NCBI RefSeq assembly: GCF_900116715.1
Contig: NZ_FPBM01000001.1
Coordinates: 312,784-376,783 of the forward strand
Direction of reading: 5' to 3'
DNA: 64,000 nt
Source of the DNA: Polaromonas sp. YR568
Lineage (GTDB): Bacteria; Pseudomonadota; Gammaproteobacteria; Burkholderiales; Burkholderiaceae_C
Shown: one piece after another, positions 34,160 to 43,991 of the stretch
How the letters are laid out: each line of letters opens with the position of its first letter
Numbering within the stretch: the first letter of the stretch is position 1
Translations under genes and position numbers: made by a program
Notes under the pieces: generated by a model
What the model was told of the DNA's origin: nothing
What the model saw: only the letters and a program-made list of their open reading frames with translations
The model's database searches: none

Positions 34160-34702
34160 GGCCGGGGTCGCCCGGCATGCGACTCACTTTTCTTTGCTTC
34201 GCCAAAGAAAAGTAAGCAAAAGAAAGGCGACCCTACTGTCTGCGTCCCTTCGCTTCGCTACGGGCAACCTGCGGTGCTCGGTCCAGCCGGGGTCAAAAAC
34301 AACTCGCCTTCGGCTCAAACAAGTTTTTGCCCTTATCCGTCTGGCCCTGCGCTCCTCGGCGCAGCCAGAAGGGGTGGAGAGAAGGAATACCGAACAGCCA
34401 ACAGCCAAAGACAAGACCCCGAATACCTGAAGAACCAAGGACACGCCACGGCGTGTCCTTGGTTGTCTTTGTCCCCGTTCCCGATTGCCCCGTCCTGGCT
34501 GGGCCGAGGAGCGCAGAGTCAAGCGGATCAGGGCAAAAACTTGTCTGAGCGCAGCGAGTTGTTTTTGACCCCGCTTGGCTCGAGCACCGCAGGTTGCCCG
34601 CAGCGAAGCGTAGGGACCCAGACTGCGGGTCGCCTTTCTTTTGCTTACTTTTCTTTGGCGAAGCAAAGAAAAGTGAGTTGCCGCCGGGCAACCCCCGGCC
34701 AA
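34160..34702. repeat. Approximately 540-bp inverted-repeat element splitting mdtB and mdtC
   Basis: The outer arms 34183-34233 and 34627-34677 are perfect 51-bp inverted repeats; similarity extends imperfectly outwards to about 34160 and 34702. Inner blocks are also mirrored (a GCGGTGCTCG block against CGAGCACCGC, CAAAAACAACTCG against CGAGTTGTTTTTG). The centre is a perfect 15-bp stem, AACCAAGGACACGCC at 34433-34447 with its complement at 34450-34464 and a 2-nt gap. No transposase is encoded; open frames inside are by-products of the symmetry. It looks like a large non-coding palindromic repeat, possibly a MITE-like element. Confidence 0.85.
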
Positions 34703-34767
34703 CCGAACTCAGATAAGAGCGCAACCGCCGGAGCAAGACCCGGCCAGGTAGGGGGAGGAACAGCCCC

Positions 34768-37700
34768 ATGAACCTCTCCGAACCATTCGTCCGCCGCCCC
34801 GTAGCCACGGTCCTGTTAACAATAGGCCTGGCCCTGGCCGGCATAGGCGCCTTCTTCGTCCTGCCAGTCTCCCCCCTCCCGCAGGTTGACTTCCCAGTCA
34901 TCTCGGTCAGCGCCTCGCTGCCGGGCGCCAGCCCGTCCACCATGGCCAGCAGCGTAGCCACGCCGCTGGAGCGGCGGCTGGGGGTGATCGCGGGCGTCAA
35001 CGAGATGACGTCCAACAGCGGCAGCGGCTCAACCCGCATCAGCCTGCAGTTCGACCTGAATCGCAAAATCGACGCGGCGGCGCGCGAGGTGCAGGCGGCC
35101 ATCAATGCCTCGCGGGCCGACCTGCCGGCTACCTTGCGCAGCAATCCGACCTACCGCAAGGCCAACCCGGCTTCGGCGCCCGTCATCATCCTGGCGCTCA
35201 CGTCCAAGACGCGTTCGCCGGGCCAGATTTATGACGAGGTCTCCAACCTCGTCCAGCAAAAGATCGCCCAGGTGCCGGGCGTGGGCGACGTGGAACTGGG
35301 CGGCGGCTCGCTGCCCGCGGTGCGGGTGGAGCTCAACCCTTTCGCACTGAACCGCTATGGCGTGAGTTCTGAAGACGTGCGCGCCGCCTTGCAGGCATCC
35401 AACGCCAACCGGCCGCGCGGCGCCATTGAAGGCAACGGCCAGCGCTTTCAGATTTACACCGGCTCCAACACCGCCAGCGGCGGGCGCCGCGCCGCCGACT
35501 ACCAGGACCTGATCGTGGCCTGGCGCAACAACGCGGCGATACGCCTGCGCGATGTGGCCGAGGTGCAGGACGGCGTGGAGAACATCAACACGCTGGGCCT
35601 CTTCAACGGCGAGCCGGCCGTGATCGTGCTGGTCACGCGCCAGCCGGCCGCCAACGTGATCGAAACCGTCGACGGCGTGCGCGACCTGCTGCCCGAGCTG
35701 CAGGCCCAGCTGCCGCAGGACGTGCGCCTGCAGGTCGCCTCCGACAGTACCAACTCCATACGCGCCTCGCTGCATGAGATCGAGATCACGCTGATCATCT
35801 CCATCGTGCTGGTGGTGCTGGTGGTCAGCGCGTTTTTGCGCAGCGCGCGCGCCACCATCATCCCGGCGGTGGCCACAGTGGCCTCGCTGCTGGGCACCTT
35901 CGGCGTGATGTACCTGATGGGCTTTTCGCTCAACAACCTGAGCCTGATGGCGCTCACTGTGGCAACGGGTTTTGTGGTGGACGACGCCATCGTCGTGCTG
36001 GAGAACACCAGCCGCCACATCGAGGCCGGCATGGACCGCTTCAAGGCCGCGCTGCTGGGCGCGCGCGAGGTGGGCTTTACCGTGCTGTCGATCAGCCTGT
36101 CGCTGGTGGCGGTGTTCATTCCGCTGCTTTTTATGGGCGGGCAGATAGGCCGGCTGTTCCGCGAATTCGCCGTGACACTGTCAGCGGCAGTGCTGATTTC
36201 GCTGATCATCTCGCTGACGACCACACCCATGATGTGCGCCTGGCTGCTCAAGCCCGACGCGCACAGCAAGCCGCCCGGCCGCATTGCCCGCTGGTTTGAG
36301 TCGGCCTTCAACCGTGTGCACCGCAGCTATGAAACCAGCCTGGACTGGGCGCTGCACAGCAAGCTGCTGGTGATGCTGATCCTGGCGGCAGTCGTCGGCC
36401 TCAATGTGTACCTGTATGTGAAAGCGCCCAAGGGCTTCTTCCCGCAGCAGGACACCGGCCAGATCAACGGCGGCCTGCGCGCCGACCGCAGCATCTCCTT
36501 CCAGGCGTTGCAGTCCAAGCTCAAGCAGCTGGTCGATATCATCCGCGCCGACCCGGCGGTGGACACCGTGGTGGGTTTTACCGGCGGTTCACGTGCGGGC
36601 GGCGGCTTCATGTTCATCAACCTCAAGCCCGTCGGCCAGCGCAAAGAAGGCGGCCAGGCCGTGATCGCGCGGCTGCGGCCGCAACTGGCGCAGGTGACGG
36701 GCGTGAGCCTCTTCCTCAATACCGTGCAGGACCTGCGCGGTGGCGGGCGCCAGACCAATTCGACTTACCAGTACACGCTCAAAAGCGACAACGCGGCCGA
36801 TTTGAGCCTGTGGGCCACCCGCCTCGCCGAACGCATGAAGACCCAGGACGCGCTGACCGACGTGGACACCGACCAGCAGGAAAACGGCGTAGAGACCATG
36901 GTCACCGTCGACAAGGAAAGCGCCGCGCGCCTGGGCATCAGCTCACGCGACGTGGACAACGCGCTCTACAACGGTTTCGGCCAGCGCCAGGTGGCCACCA
37001 TCTATGCCGAACTCAACCAGTACCACGTGATCATGGAGGTGGCGCCGCGCTACACGCGCAGCCCCGAGTCGCTCAAGGATATTTACGTTCCGGCCAAGAA
37101 TGCCGGTGGGGGCACGACTAGCAGTGCCGCCACAACCGCGACCAGCACCCCTTCCAGCACCACCAGTACGACCGGTACGACGGGTACAACGGCCACATCC
37201 AGCACAACGGCCACCACAAGCAGCGTCGCCGCAAACCCGGGCCTGCGCGATTCTTCAAGCGGCAATGTGCTCAGCACCACCGCGACCAACATGGTGCCGT
37301 TGTCGGCGATCGCGCGTTTCAGCGAGAACCCGACGGCCGCCTCCATCAGCCATGAAGACGGCGAGCTCTCCACCACCATCTCTTACAACCTGGCCGACGG
37401 CTCCACCCTGAGCGACGGCGAAGCGGCCGTGCGCCAGTCCGAAGCCGACATCCGGCTGCCGACCAATGTGCGCGGCAGCTTTGCCGGCACGGCGCGCAGC
37501 GCGCAGGAGTCACAAGGCCAGCAGCCGCTATTGATCCTGGCCGCGCTGGTGGTGATTTACATCGTGCTGGGCATCCTCTATGAAAGCCTGATCCACCCGA
37601 TCACCGTGCTCTCCACCCTGCCCTCGGCCGGCGTGGGCGCGGTGCTGGCGCTGCTGATGTTCAAGCTCGACTTTTCCATCATCGCGCTGATCGGCGTCTT

Positions 37701-38091
37701 TCTGCTGATCGGCATCGTCAAGAAAAACGCCATCCTGATCATCGACTTCGCGCTGGAGGCGGAACGCTCGCGCGGGCTTTCTGCCCTGGAAGCCGTGCGT
37801 GAAGCCTGCCTGCTGCGTTTTCGCCCCATCCTGATGACCACGCTGGCAGCCATTTTGGGTGCGCTGCCATTGGCCATCGGCTTCGGCGAAGGCGCCGAGC
37901 TGCGCCGTCCGCTGGGCATCGCCATCATCGGCGGTCTGATCGCCAGCCAGGTGCTGACGCTGCTCACCACGCCCGTGGTCTACGTGCTGATGGACAAGCT
38001 GCGCCGCCGCAGCCCACTGGAGCGCCAGCTCAGCCGCCATCCAGACGAATCCGGCACGCCGCCGCCCGGCGCCCCGCTGCAACTGCAGTGA
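34768..38091 (+). CDS. mdtC: RND multidrug efflux pump subunit, MdtC-like, with a Thr/Ser-rich insertion
   Basis: 1107 residues against about 1025 in E. coli MdtC. It starts MNLSEPFVRRPVATVLLTIG, has LPQVDFPVISVSASLPGASP, the TM4 Asp pair in [20 protein letters not shown] and the second-half motif [20 protein letters not shown]. Most of the extra length is a run of Thr, Ser, Gly and Ala near residues 780-825 (37108-37245) inside the second periplasmic porter/docking loop, between DIYVPAKNAGG and MVPLSAIARFSENPTAA. GGGAGGAA precedes the ATG. Partner of the MdtB-like protein. Confidence 0.94.
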   Translation: MNLSEPFVRRPVATVLLTIGLALAGIGAFFVLPVSPLPQVDFPVISVSASLPGASPSTMASSVATPLERRLGVIAGVNEMTSNSGSGSTRISLQFDLNRKIDAAAREVQAAINASRADLPATLRSNPTYRKANPASAPVIILALTSKTRSPGQIYDEVSNLVQQKIAQVPGVGDVELGGGSLPAVRVELNPFALNRYGVSSEDVRAALQASNANRPRGAIEGNGQRFQIYTGSNTASGGRRAADYQDLIVAWRNNAAIRLRDVAEVQDGVENINTLGLFNGEPAVIVLVTRQPAANVIETVDGVRDLLPELQAQLPQDVRLQVASDSTNSIRASLHEIEITLIISIVLVVLVVSAFLRSARATIIPAVATVASLLGTFGVMYLMGFSLNNLSLMALTVATGFVVDDAIVVLENTSRHIEAGMDRFKAALLGAREVGFTVLSISLSLVAVFIPLLFMGGQIGRLFREFAVTLSAAVLISLIISLTTTPMMCAWLLKPDAHSKPPGRIARWFESAFNRVHRSYETSLDWALHSKLLVMLILAAVVGLNVYLYVKAPKGFFPQQDTGQINGGLRADRSISFQALQSKLKQLVDIIRADPAVDTVVGFTGGSRAGGGFMFINLKPVGQRKEGGQAVIARLRPQLAQVTGVSLFLNTVQDLRGGGRQTNSTYQYTLKSDNAADLSLWATRLAERMKTQDALTDVDTDQQENGVETMVTVDKESAARLGISSRDVDNALYNGFGQRQVATIYAELNQYHVIMEVAPRYTRSPESLKDIYVPAKNAGGGTTSSAATTATSTPSSTTSTTGTTGTTATSSTTATTSSVAANPGLRDSSSGNVLSTTATNMVPLSAIARFSENPTAASISHEDGELSTTISYNLADGSTLSDGEAAVRQSEADIRLPTNVRGSFAGTARSAQESQGQQPLLILAALVVIYIVLGILYESLIHPITVLSTLPSAGVGAVLALLMFKLDFSIIALIGVFLLIGIVKKNAILIIDFALEAERSRGLSALEAVREACLLRFRPILMTTLAAILGALPLAIGFGEGAELRRPLGIAIIGGLIASQVLTLLTTPVVYVLMDKLRRRSPLERQLSRHPDESGTPPPGAPLQLQ

Positions 38092-38098
38092 TTGACGA

Positions 38099-39571
38099 AT
38101 GACTGCCATGAAACACATCACCCCTGCCGCCCAAACTCCGACGCCGCGATTCGCCCTGCGTCTGCTCGCTGCCGCACTGGTGCTTGCGCTGGGCGGCTGC
38201 GCCGTCGGCCCCGACTACAAAACGCCCACCACCGCAGACGTCAGCACTTTCAAGGAAGCCGAAGGCTGGGTGCCTGCGGTGCCGGCCGATGCGCTGGAGC
38301 GCGGCCCCTGGTGGCGCCTCTTTAACGACCCGGTGCTGGATCAGTTGCAGGCACGCGTGGATGTCTCCAACCAGAACGTCGCGCTGGCCGTGGCCTCGTA
38401 TGCCCAGGCACGGGCGCTGGTGCGTGAGCAGCGTGCATCCCTCTTCCCCTCGGTCACGCTGGACGGCGGCGCCTCGCGTTCGCGTGCCAGCGGCAATGTG
38501 GCCACCGGCACTACCGGCCGTGTCGGCAACAACTACCAGCTCAGCATAGGCGGCAGCTGGGAGCCCGATGTCTGGGGCCGCCTGGGCCGCGCGGTCGACA
38601 GCGCCACCGCGGGTGAGCAGGCCAGCGCCGCCGACCTGGCCTCAGCCAAGCTCTCGGCCCAGGGCGAGCTGGCCGCCAATTACTTTTCGCTGCGCCAGAC
38701 GGACGCGCAAAAAGCGCTGCTCGAAACCACACTGGCGGGCTACCAGCGCGCACTCGAGATCACGCAAAACCGCTACACCGCCGGCATCGCCGCCAAGACC
38801 GATGTGCTGCAGGCGCAAACCCAGCTTGCCAACGCCCAGGCCGACAACGCCGGCCTGCAGCGCCAGCGCGCGCAGCTGGAGCACGCGATTGCTGTGCTGG
38901 TGGGCGAAGCACCCAGCAACTTCAGCCTGCCGCCCGCCGAATGGAAACCCGTGGTGCCTGAAGTGCCGCTGGGCGTGCCATCTGAGCTACTGCAACGCCG
39001 GCCCGACATCGCCGCCGCCGAGCGCCGCGTGGCCTCGGCCAACGAGCAGATCGGCATCGCCAAAAGCGCCTACTACCCCAGCCTTTCGCTCAGCGCCTCG
39101 GCCGGCACGGGCGCCAGCCGCGTGGCCGATCTTTTCAAGGCGTCCAGCAGTGTCTGGTCACTGGGTCTGTCGGCAGCGCAGCTGATCTTTGACTTTGGCG
39201 CCACCGGCGCCCGTGTGGATGGCGCGCGCGCCCAGCATGAGCAGGCCGTGGCGCGCTACCGGCAGACGGTGCTGGTCGCCTTCCAGGACGTGGAAGACCA
39301 GCTCTCCGCCACCCGCGTGCTTCTCACGCAGCAGGAGCTGCGCCGCCAGGCCTCCGCCGCGGCCGACCAAGTCGAGCAGCAAGTGCTTAACCGCTACCGC
39401 AGCGGCCAGGTGGGCTACACCGAAGTCATCACCGCCCAGGCGACCGCGCTGAGCGCACGCCGCGCGCTGGTGCAGGCCATGGCCGACCGGCAGACCACTG
39501 CGGTGGCGCTGGTCCAGTCGCTGGGTGGCGGATGGCACGCGTCCGGTGCGCAAACCGCTGCGAAACCTTGA
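38099..39571 (+). CDS. NodT/OprM-type outer-membrane efflux lipoprotein
   Basis: 490 residues (487 if the Met at 38108 is used). Lipoprotein signal peptide with lipobox LALGGC near residue 35 and mature AVGPDYKTP, the hallmark of NodT-type factors; two repeats of the TolC hairpin domain follow, with LQRRPDIAAAERRVASANEQ and LSLSASAGTG in the second. It forms the trimeric exit duct for the RND pump encoded just upstream (7 bp gap). Ends 13 bp before the convergent LysR gene. Confidence 0.94.
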   Translation: MTAMKHITPAAQTPTPRFALRLLAAALVLALGGCAVGPDYKTPTTADVSTFKEAEGWVPAVPADALERGPWWRLFNDPVLDQLQARVDVSNQNVALAVASYAQARALVREQRASLFPSVTLDGGASRSRASGNVATGTTGRVGNNYQLSIGGSWEPDVWGRLGRAVDSATAGEQASAADLASAKLSAQGELAANYFSLRQTDAQKALLETTLAGYQRALEITQNRYTAGIAAKTDVLQAQTQLANAQADNAGLQRQRAQLEHAIAVLVGEAPSNFSLPPAEWKPVVPEVPLGVPSELLQRRPDIAAAERRVASANEQIGIAKSAYYPSLSLSASAGTGASRVADLFKASSSVWSLGLSAAQLIFDFGATGARVDGARAQHEQAVARYRQTVLVAFQDVEDQLSATRVLLTQQELRRQASAAADQVEQQVLNRYRSGQVGYTEVITAQATALSARRALVQAMADRQTTAVALVQSLGGGWHASGAQTAAKP

Positions 39572-39584
39572 TCAGGCTGGCCGA

Positions 39585-40541
39585 TCAGTCAGGAGCCGAA
39601 AACTCCCGCCCGTGAATCGCCGAGAGAAAAAACCGCGCCGCCTCACTCAGCGGCCGATCTTTGCGGATGATGGTGCCGAAAGCCTCCATCTTGTGCTGAA
39701 TGTGGCAGGACAAGATGGCCAGCAGGCCGTGTTTGGCATAGGTGCCGGCGATCGACAGCGGCATCACGCCCACCATGTCGGTCTCGGCAATCAGGTTGGT
39801 GGTGGTGAGGATGGACGCGGTTTCGATCAAGCCCTTGGGCGATGGCGTCTGCAGCATGCGGAACTCCTGCTCCAGCACCTCGCGCATCGGGCTGCCATGG
39901 GGTTGCAGTATCCAGCCGTAACCCAACAGGTCGGCGAACCTGACCGCCTTCTTTTTGGCCAGCGGGTGCTGCACGCCCACCACCAGGGCCAGCGCCTCGT
40001 TTTCCAGCGCCGTGAAGGCATAGTCGGCGCGGTGCTCGTCGCGGATACGGCCAATGGCCAGGTCGAGCACACCTTCGCGCAGCAGCTCGAACAGCCGGTC
40101 GCTGGTGTCCATGGTCACGTCGACCGACATCAAGGGGTAGGCCTTCTTCAGCGCGATGATGGCCTGCGTCAGCAAATTGGGTGACGGCGCCATGATGCTG
40201 CCCACCGACACACGGCCCGAGCCGCCCAGTTCCAGCTCGGCCAGCTCGCGTGTCATCGACTCGACCGAGCCGCGCATCCCCCGGAAGTAGCGCAGCACGC
40301 TGTCGCCGGCCGGCGTGAGCTTTTGCCCGCGCCCTACCCGCTCAAACAGGCGCTGGCCCAGCGCGGACTCCAGCTCCTGGATCATCTTGGTGGCGGCCGG
40401 CTGCGTCATGCCCAGCTCAGCCGAGGCCTTGCGCAAGGTACCGTGCTCACCGACGGCCAGGATCAATGCGACCTGGCGCATACGCAGGCGGTTGAGCAGT
40501 TGAGGGATGGAAGAACTGCCGGGTGTACGGGATGTGGGCAT
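39585..40541 (-). CDS. LysR-family regulator, GbpR-like
   Basis: 318 residues from the ATG at 40541 (MPTSRTPGSSS); an in-frame start at 40619 would lie inside the divergent control region. Winged-helix part LLNRLRMRQVALILAVGEHG with recognition helix TQPAATKMIQELESALGQRL; effector domain VSVGSIMAPSPNLLTQAIIA. The best match in memory is the GbpR/galactose-binding-protein-regulator branch that controls sugar uptake. Divergent from the Bug receptor and the sugar-acid operon, which it probably controls. Confidence 0.92.
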   Translation of the reverse strand: MPTSRTPGSSSIPQLLNRLRMRQVALILAVGEHGTLRKASAELGMTQPAATKMIQELESALGQRLFERVGRGQKLTPAGDSVLRYFRGMRGSVESMTRELAELELGGSGRVSVGSIMAPSPNLLTQAIIALKKAYPLMSVDVTMDTSDRLFELLREGVLDLAIGRIRDEHRADYAFTALENEALALVVGVQHPLAKKKAVRFADLLGYGWILQPHGSPMREVLEQEFRMLQTPSPKGLIETASILTTTNLIAETDMVGVMPLSIAGTYAKHGLLAILSCHIQHKMEAFGTIIRKDRPLSEAARFFLSAIHGREFSAPD

Positions 40542-40570
40542 GGCGGGCCGTTTCAGGGTGCAAATCAGGT

Positions 40571-40621
40571 GGAAATTCAATTGATCACCATAGGTTATCA
40601 AATAATCAGGAATTTTCAATT
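40571..40621. promoter_or_regulatory. Divergent control region of the sugar-acid operon
   Basis: Two related 12-13 bp direct repeats, GGAAATTCAATT (40571-40582) and GGAATTTTCAATT (40609-40621), are 38 bp apart, and between them lies TTATCAAATAATCA, an interrupted dyad. The region is far AT-richer than the flanking genes. It is a plausible LysR binding region with promoters for both directions. Confidence 0.45.
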
Positions 40622-40698
40622 TACGTTAACTGTCATGCTCCCTACCATCGGGTCATCGTTCGAGATTTCTTTACAACAATGACCCGGAGACAACGACC

Positions 40699-41685
40699 AT
40701 GACCCGCCTGAAATCCCTGAAACCGCTTCAGCTTCTTCCCGCCCTGCTGGCAGCCGCCTGCGCTTTCGCAAGCGCCCCAGCGCTGGCGCAAGACTGGCCG
40801 ACCAAACCGGTGCGCATCCTGGTGGGCTCGGCCCCCGGCGGCGGCACCGACGCCATGGCCCGCGCCGTGGCCGACCGGTTGGGCCCGCTCTTGAAGCAAC
40901 CCATCGTTGTTGAAAACCGCCCCGGCGCCTCCAACACCCTGGCCGTCGACGCGACCGCCAAGTCCACCGACGGTCACACCATGGTGATGGGTGTCTCGAC
41001 CGCGCATGCGATTGCGCCGCACCTGCTCAAACTCGGCTACGACAACAACAAGGACCTGGTGCCCGTGGTCTTTGTCGGCGCCGTGCCCAATGTGCTGGTG
41101 GTCAACAACGCCCTGCCGGTCGATTCGGTGCAGTCGCTCATCAAGCTGGCCAAGGCCAAGCCCGGCCAGCTCAATTACGCCACCAGCGGCTCGGGCAGCA
41201 CGCAGCACATCGCGGCCGAGCTCTTTAAAGACCAGGCCGGCGTTTTCATCACCCACATCCCCTACCGCGGCAGCGGCCCGGCGCTGATCGACCTGGTCGG
41301 CGGCCAGGTGCAGCTGAGCTTTGACACCATGCCCTCCGTCATCGGCCAGATCAAAAACGGCCGCATCAAGGCCTTGGCCGTGGCCAGCGCCAAACGCAAC
41401 CCGCAGCTGCCCAATGTGCCGACAATGGCCGAAGCCGGCCTCAAGGGCGTGGAGATGAGCGCCTGGTACGGCATCTACATGCCGGCCGCCACGCCCAAGG
41501 CTGTGCAGGAACGCGTTTACAACGAAGTGACCAAAGTGCTGGCCATGCCCGAGACGCAGGCCCGCCTGAGCGCCATAGGCGCCGACCTGACGCCGATGAC
41601 ACAGGCGCAGTTCGCGCAGTTTCACAACGACGAGAACAAGCGTTATGGTGACCTGATCGCCAAGAAAAACATCAAGCTTGATTGA
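40699..41685 (+). CDS. Bug-family (TctC) solute-binding protein of the sugar-acid cluster
   Basis: 328 residues. Signal peptide MTRLKSLKPLQLLPALLAAA ends at ALAQ. Bug motifs: WPTKPVRILVGSAPGGGTDA at the mature N-terminus, VVENRPGASNTLAVDATAKS, and NYATSGSGSTQHIAAELFKD. CCGGAGACAACGACC precedes the ATG. It is first in the operon Bug-PdxA-like-dehydratase-DapA-like-ALDH, so the expected ligand is a sugar acid or hydroxy acid. No TctAB is adjacent. Confidence 0.92.
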   Translation: MTRLKSLKPLQLLPALLAAACAFASAPALAQDWPTKPVRILVGSAPGGGTDAMARAVADRLGPLLKQPIVVENRPGASNTLAVDATAKSTDGHTMVMGVSTAHAIAPHLLKLGYDNNKDLVPVVFVGAVPNVLVVNNALPVDSVQSLIKLAKAKPGQLNYATSGSGSTQHIAAELFKDQAGVFITHIPYRGSGPALIDLVGGQVQLSFDTMPSVIGQIKNGRIKALAVASAKRNPQLPNVPTMAEAGLKGVEMSAWYGIYMPAATPKAVQERVYNEVTKVLAMPETQARLSAIGADLTPMTQAQFAQFHNDENKRYGDLIAKKNIKLD

Positions 41686-41712
41686 ACACAACACGCTGAC
41701 TGGATGGACGCC

Positions 41713-42753
41713 ATGAGCAACTCGCAGACGCTATCTGCAAACAAACCCGTGATCGCACTCACGCTGGGCGATGCGGCAGGCATAGGCCCCGAACTGATTG
41801 CACGGCTGCTATCGCAACCCGGCATCACGGAGGCCGCCAACATCGTGCTGCTGGGCGACGCCTGGCTCTGGCAGCAAGGCCAACTCACGGCGAAGCAAAC
41901 CATCGCCACACAAGCAGTGACCAGCCTGGCCGAGGTGCGCAACCGCGCCGACACCCGCCTGCCGGCCTTCCTGGCTACGGACACGATTCAACCGGCGCAG
42001 GTGCAGCGCAGCCAGGCGCAAGCGGCCTGCGGCGCGGCGGTGTTGCAGGTGCTCAACCTTTGCATGGACGGCGCCAAACGCGGTGAGGTGGACGCGATCT
42101 GCTTCGCCCCGCTGAACAAGCAGGCCATGAAGCTGGGCGGCCTGAAACATGAAGACGAGTTGCACCACTTTGCCGAATACCTGGGCGTGACCGGCTACTT
42201 CTGCGAGTTCAACACCCTGGGCGATTTGTGGACGGCCCGCGTGTCATCGCACATCCCGCTGAAAGACGCCGCCGCCATGCTCAGCAAAGAGCGCATCGTC
42301 GACGCGACCCGGCTGATCTACGCATCGCTCAAAGCCAGCGGCAACGCCAGCCCCAAGGTGGCCGTGGCGGCCTTTAACCCGCACGGCGGCGACGGCGGTG
42401 TCTGCGGGCGCGAAGAGATCGACATCATCGAGCCGGCAGTGGCCGAGCTGCGCGCCGGCGGCGTGCCGGTGGACGGCCCCTTCCCGGCGGACACCATCTT
42501 TTTGAAAGCGCAGGCCGGCCAGTACCAGGCCATCGTCACCATGTACCACGACCAGGGCCAGATCGCCATCAAGCTCATGGGCTTCAGCAAGGGTGTGACG
42601 GTGCAAGGCGGCCTGCCGGTGCCCATCACCACACCGGCGCATGGCACGGCGTATGACATTGCGGGCCAGGGTGTGGCGGATGTGAATGCCACGCTCAACG
42701 CATTCCGGATTGCCCAACGTATGGGTGCGGCACGTTTGCAAGCAGCCGCCTGA
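41713..42753 (+). CDS. PdxA-family dehydrogenase (4-hydroxythreonine-4-phosphate dehydrogenase-like)
   Basis: 346 residues from the ATG at 41713 behind GGATGGACGCC; an ATG three codons upstream is also possible. PdxA features: start VIALTLGDAAGIGPELIARL, metal His in SSHIPLKDAAA, YHDQGQIAIKLMGF, and TTPAHGTAYDIAGQGVAD. Members catalyse oxidation and decarboxylation of 3-hydroxy-4-phospho acids; besides vitamin B6 synthesis, paralogues (PdxA2) act on 4-phospho-tetronates. The catabolic context favours a PdxA2-type function here, without a tetronate kinase gene beside it. Confidence 0.88.
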   Translation: MSNSQTLSANKPVIALTLGDAAGIGPELIARLLSQPGITEAANIVLLGDAWLWQQGQLTAKQTIATQAVTSLAEVRNRADTRLPAFLATDTIQPAQVQRSQAQAACGAAVLQVLNLCMDGAKRGEVDAICFAPLNKQAMKLGGLKHEDELHHFAEYLGVTGYFCEFNTLGDLWTARVSSHIPLKDAAAMLSKERIVDATRLIYASLKASGNASPKVAVAAFNPHGGDGGVCGREEIDIIEPAVAELRAGGVPVDGPFPADTIFLKAQAGQYQAIVTMYHDQGQIAIKLMGFSKGVTVQGGLPVPITTPAHGTAYDIAGQGVADVNATLNAFRIAQRMGAARLQAAA

Positions 42754-42802
42754 ATTTTTCCTCCTCTTCTTTCTCTTCCTTTTTTACCGTTAAAGAACCA
42801 AC

Positions 42803-43975
42803 ATGAAAATCAAATCAGTACGCGCACGCGTGTTTGAATGGAAAGGCAAGACCGTTCCACCCCAAGGCAACTTCTGCTCCAACGCGATGGATCTGGTCTA
42901 TTCCAAGACGGAGTCGATGAGCACCTTCCGCTTCCATTCCTGGACAGTGGTCGAGATTGAAACCGACGACGGAATCGTCGGCCTGGGCAACGTCGCGCTG
43001 GCGCCGCATATCGCCAAAGCCATCATCGACCAGTACCTCACGCCGCTGGTGCTGGGCCAGGACCCGTGGGATTACGAGTACCTGTGGCAGCGCATGTACC
43101 GCAGCACCCACGCCTGGGGCCGCAAGGGCGTGACCATGGCCGCGATCTCTGCGGTAGACCTCGCCATCTGGGACATCCTGGGCAAGTCGGTCAACAAGCC
43201 GGTGTTCAAGCTGCTGGGTGGCCGCACCAAGGAAAAGATTCCCTGCTACTACTCCAAGCTCTACCGCACCGACATCAAGGCCATGCAGGACGAAGCGCAA
43301 AAATACCTGGACCAGGGTTTCACCATGTTCAAGTCGCGCTTTGGTTACGGCCCGGCGCACGGCACCAAGGGCGTGTCTGAAAACCTGAAAGCCGTGGAAG
43401 CCATCCGCGAAGTCATCGGCTACGACAACGACCTGATGATGGAGTGCTACATGGGCTGGAACCTGGAGTACGCCAAGCGCATGCTGCCCAAGCTGGAGAA
43501 ATTCCAGCCGCGCTGGGTCGAAGAGCCCGTGATCGCCGACGACATCGACGGCTATGCCGAGCTCAACCAGCTCACCAGCATCCCGATCTCGGGCGGCGAG
43601 CATGAGTTCAGCCTCTACGGCTTCAAGCAGCTGCTCGACAAAAAAGCCGTGTCGGTCGTGCAGTACGACACCAACCGCGTGGGCGGCATCACGGCGGCGC
43701 ACAAGATCAATGCGCTGTGCGAGGCTTACAGCGTGCCGGTGATTCCACACGCCGGCCAGATGCACAACTACCACCTGACCATGAGCACGATTGCCTCGCC
43801 GATGAGCGAGTACTTCCCGATGTTTGACGTGGAAGTCGGCAACGAGCTCTTCTATTACATCTTTGACGGCGAGCCCGTGGCCGAAAACGGCTTCCTGCAA
43901 CTCGACGACAACAAGCCAGGCCTGGGCCTGACCATGAAGACCGAGTTTCTCAAAGACTTCAACATCGTCGAATAA
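42803..43975 (+). CDS. Enolase-superfamily sugar-acid dehydratase, L-rhamnonate dehydratase-like
   Basis: 390 residues. Enolase-superfamily order: N-terminal capping domain ([20 protein letters not shown]), barrel with metal ligands in [21 protein letters not shown] and [12 protein letters not shown], and a catalytic His in [12 protein letters not shown]. The E-C-x-M-x-W-N and SGGEHE variants are those of the RhmD branch rather than mandelate racemase or fuconate dehydratase. It would dehydrate an aldonate to a 2-keto-3-deoxy acid, the substrate of the next gene's product. Exact sugar is unknown. Confidence 0.88.
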   Translation: MKIKSVRARVFEWKGKTVPPQGNFCSNAMDLVYSKTESMSTFRFHSWTVVEIETDDGIVGLGNVALAPHIAKAIIDQYLTPLVLGQDPWDYEYLWQRMYRSTHAWGRKGVTMAAISAVDLAIWDILGKSVNKPVFKLLGGRTKEKIPCYYSKLYRTDIKAMQDEAQKYLDQGFTMFKSRFGYGPAHGTKGVSENLKAVEAIREVIGYDNDLMMECYMGWNLEYAKRMLPKLEKFQPRWVEEPVIADDIDGYAELNQLTSIPISGGEHEFSLYGFKQLLDKKAVSVVQYDTNRVGGITAAHKINALCEAYSVPVIPHAGQMHNYHLTMSTIASPMSEYFPMFDVEVGNELFYYIFDGEPVAENGFLQLDDNKPGLGLTMKTEFLKDFNIVE

Positions 43976-43991
43976 ACGTCAAGCAAACACC

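Noticed and set aside
34091-35144. Several open frames on both strands inside and beside the element between mdtB and mdtC
   Set aside because: They arise from the inverted-repeat symmetry, have no ribosome-binding sites and no recognisable domains.
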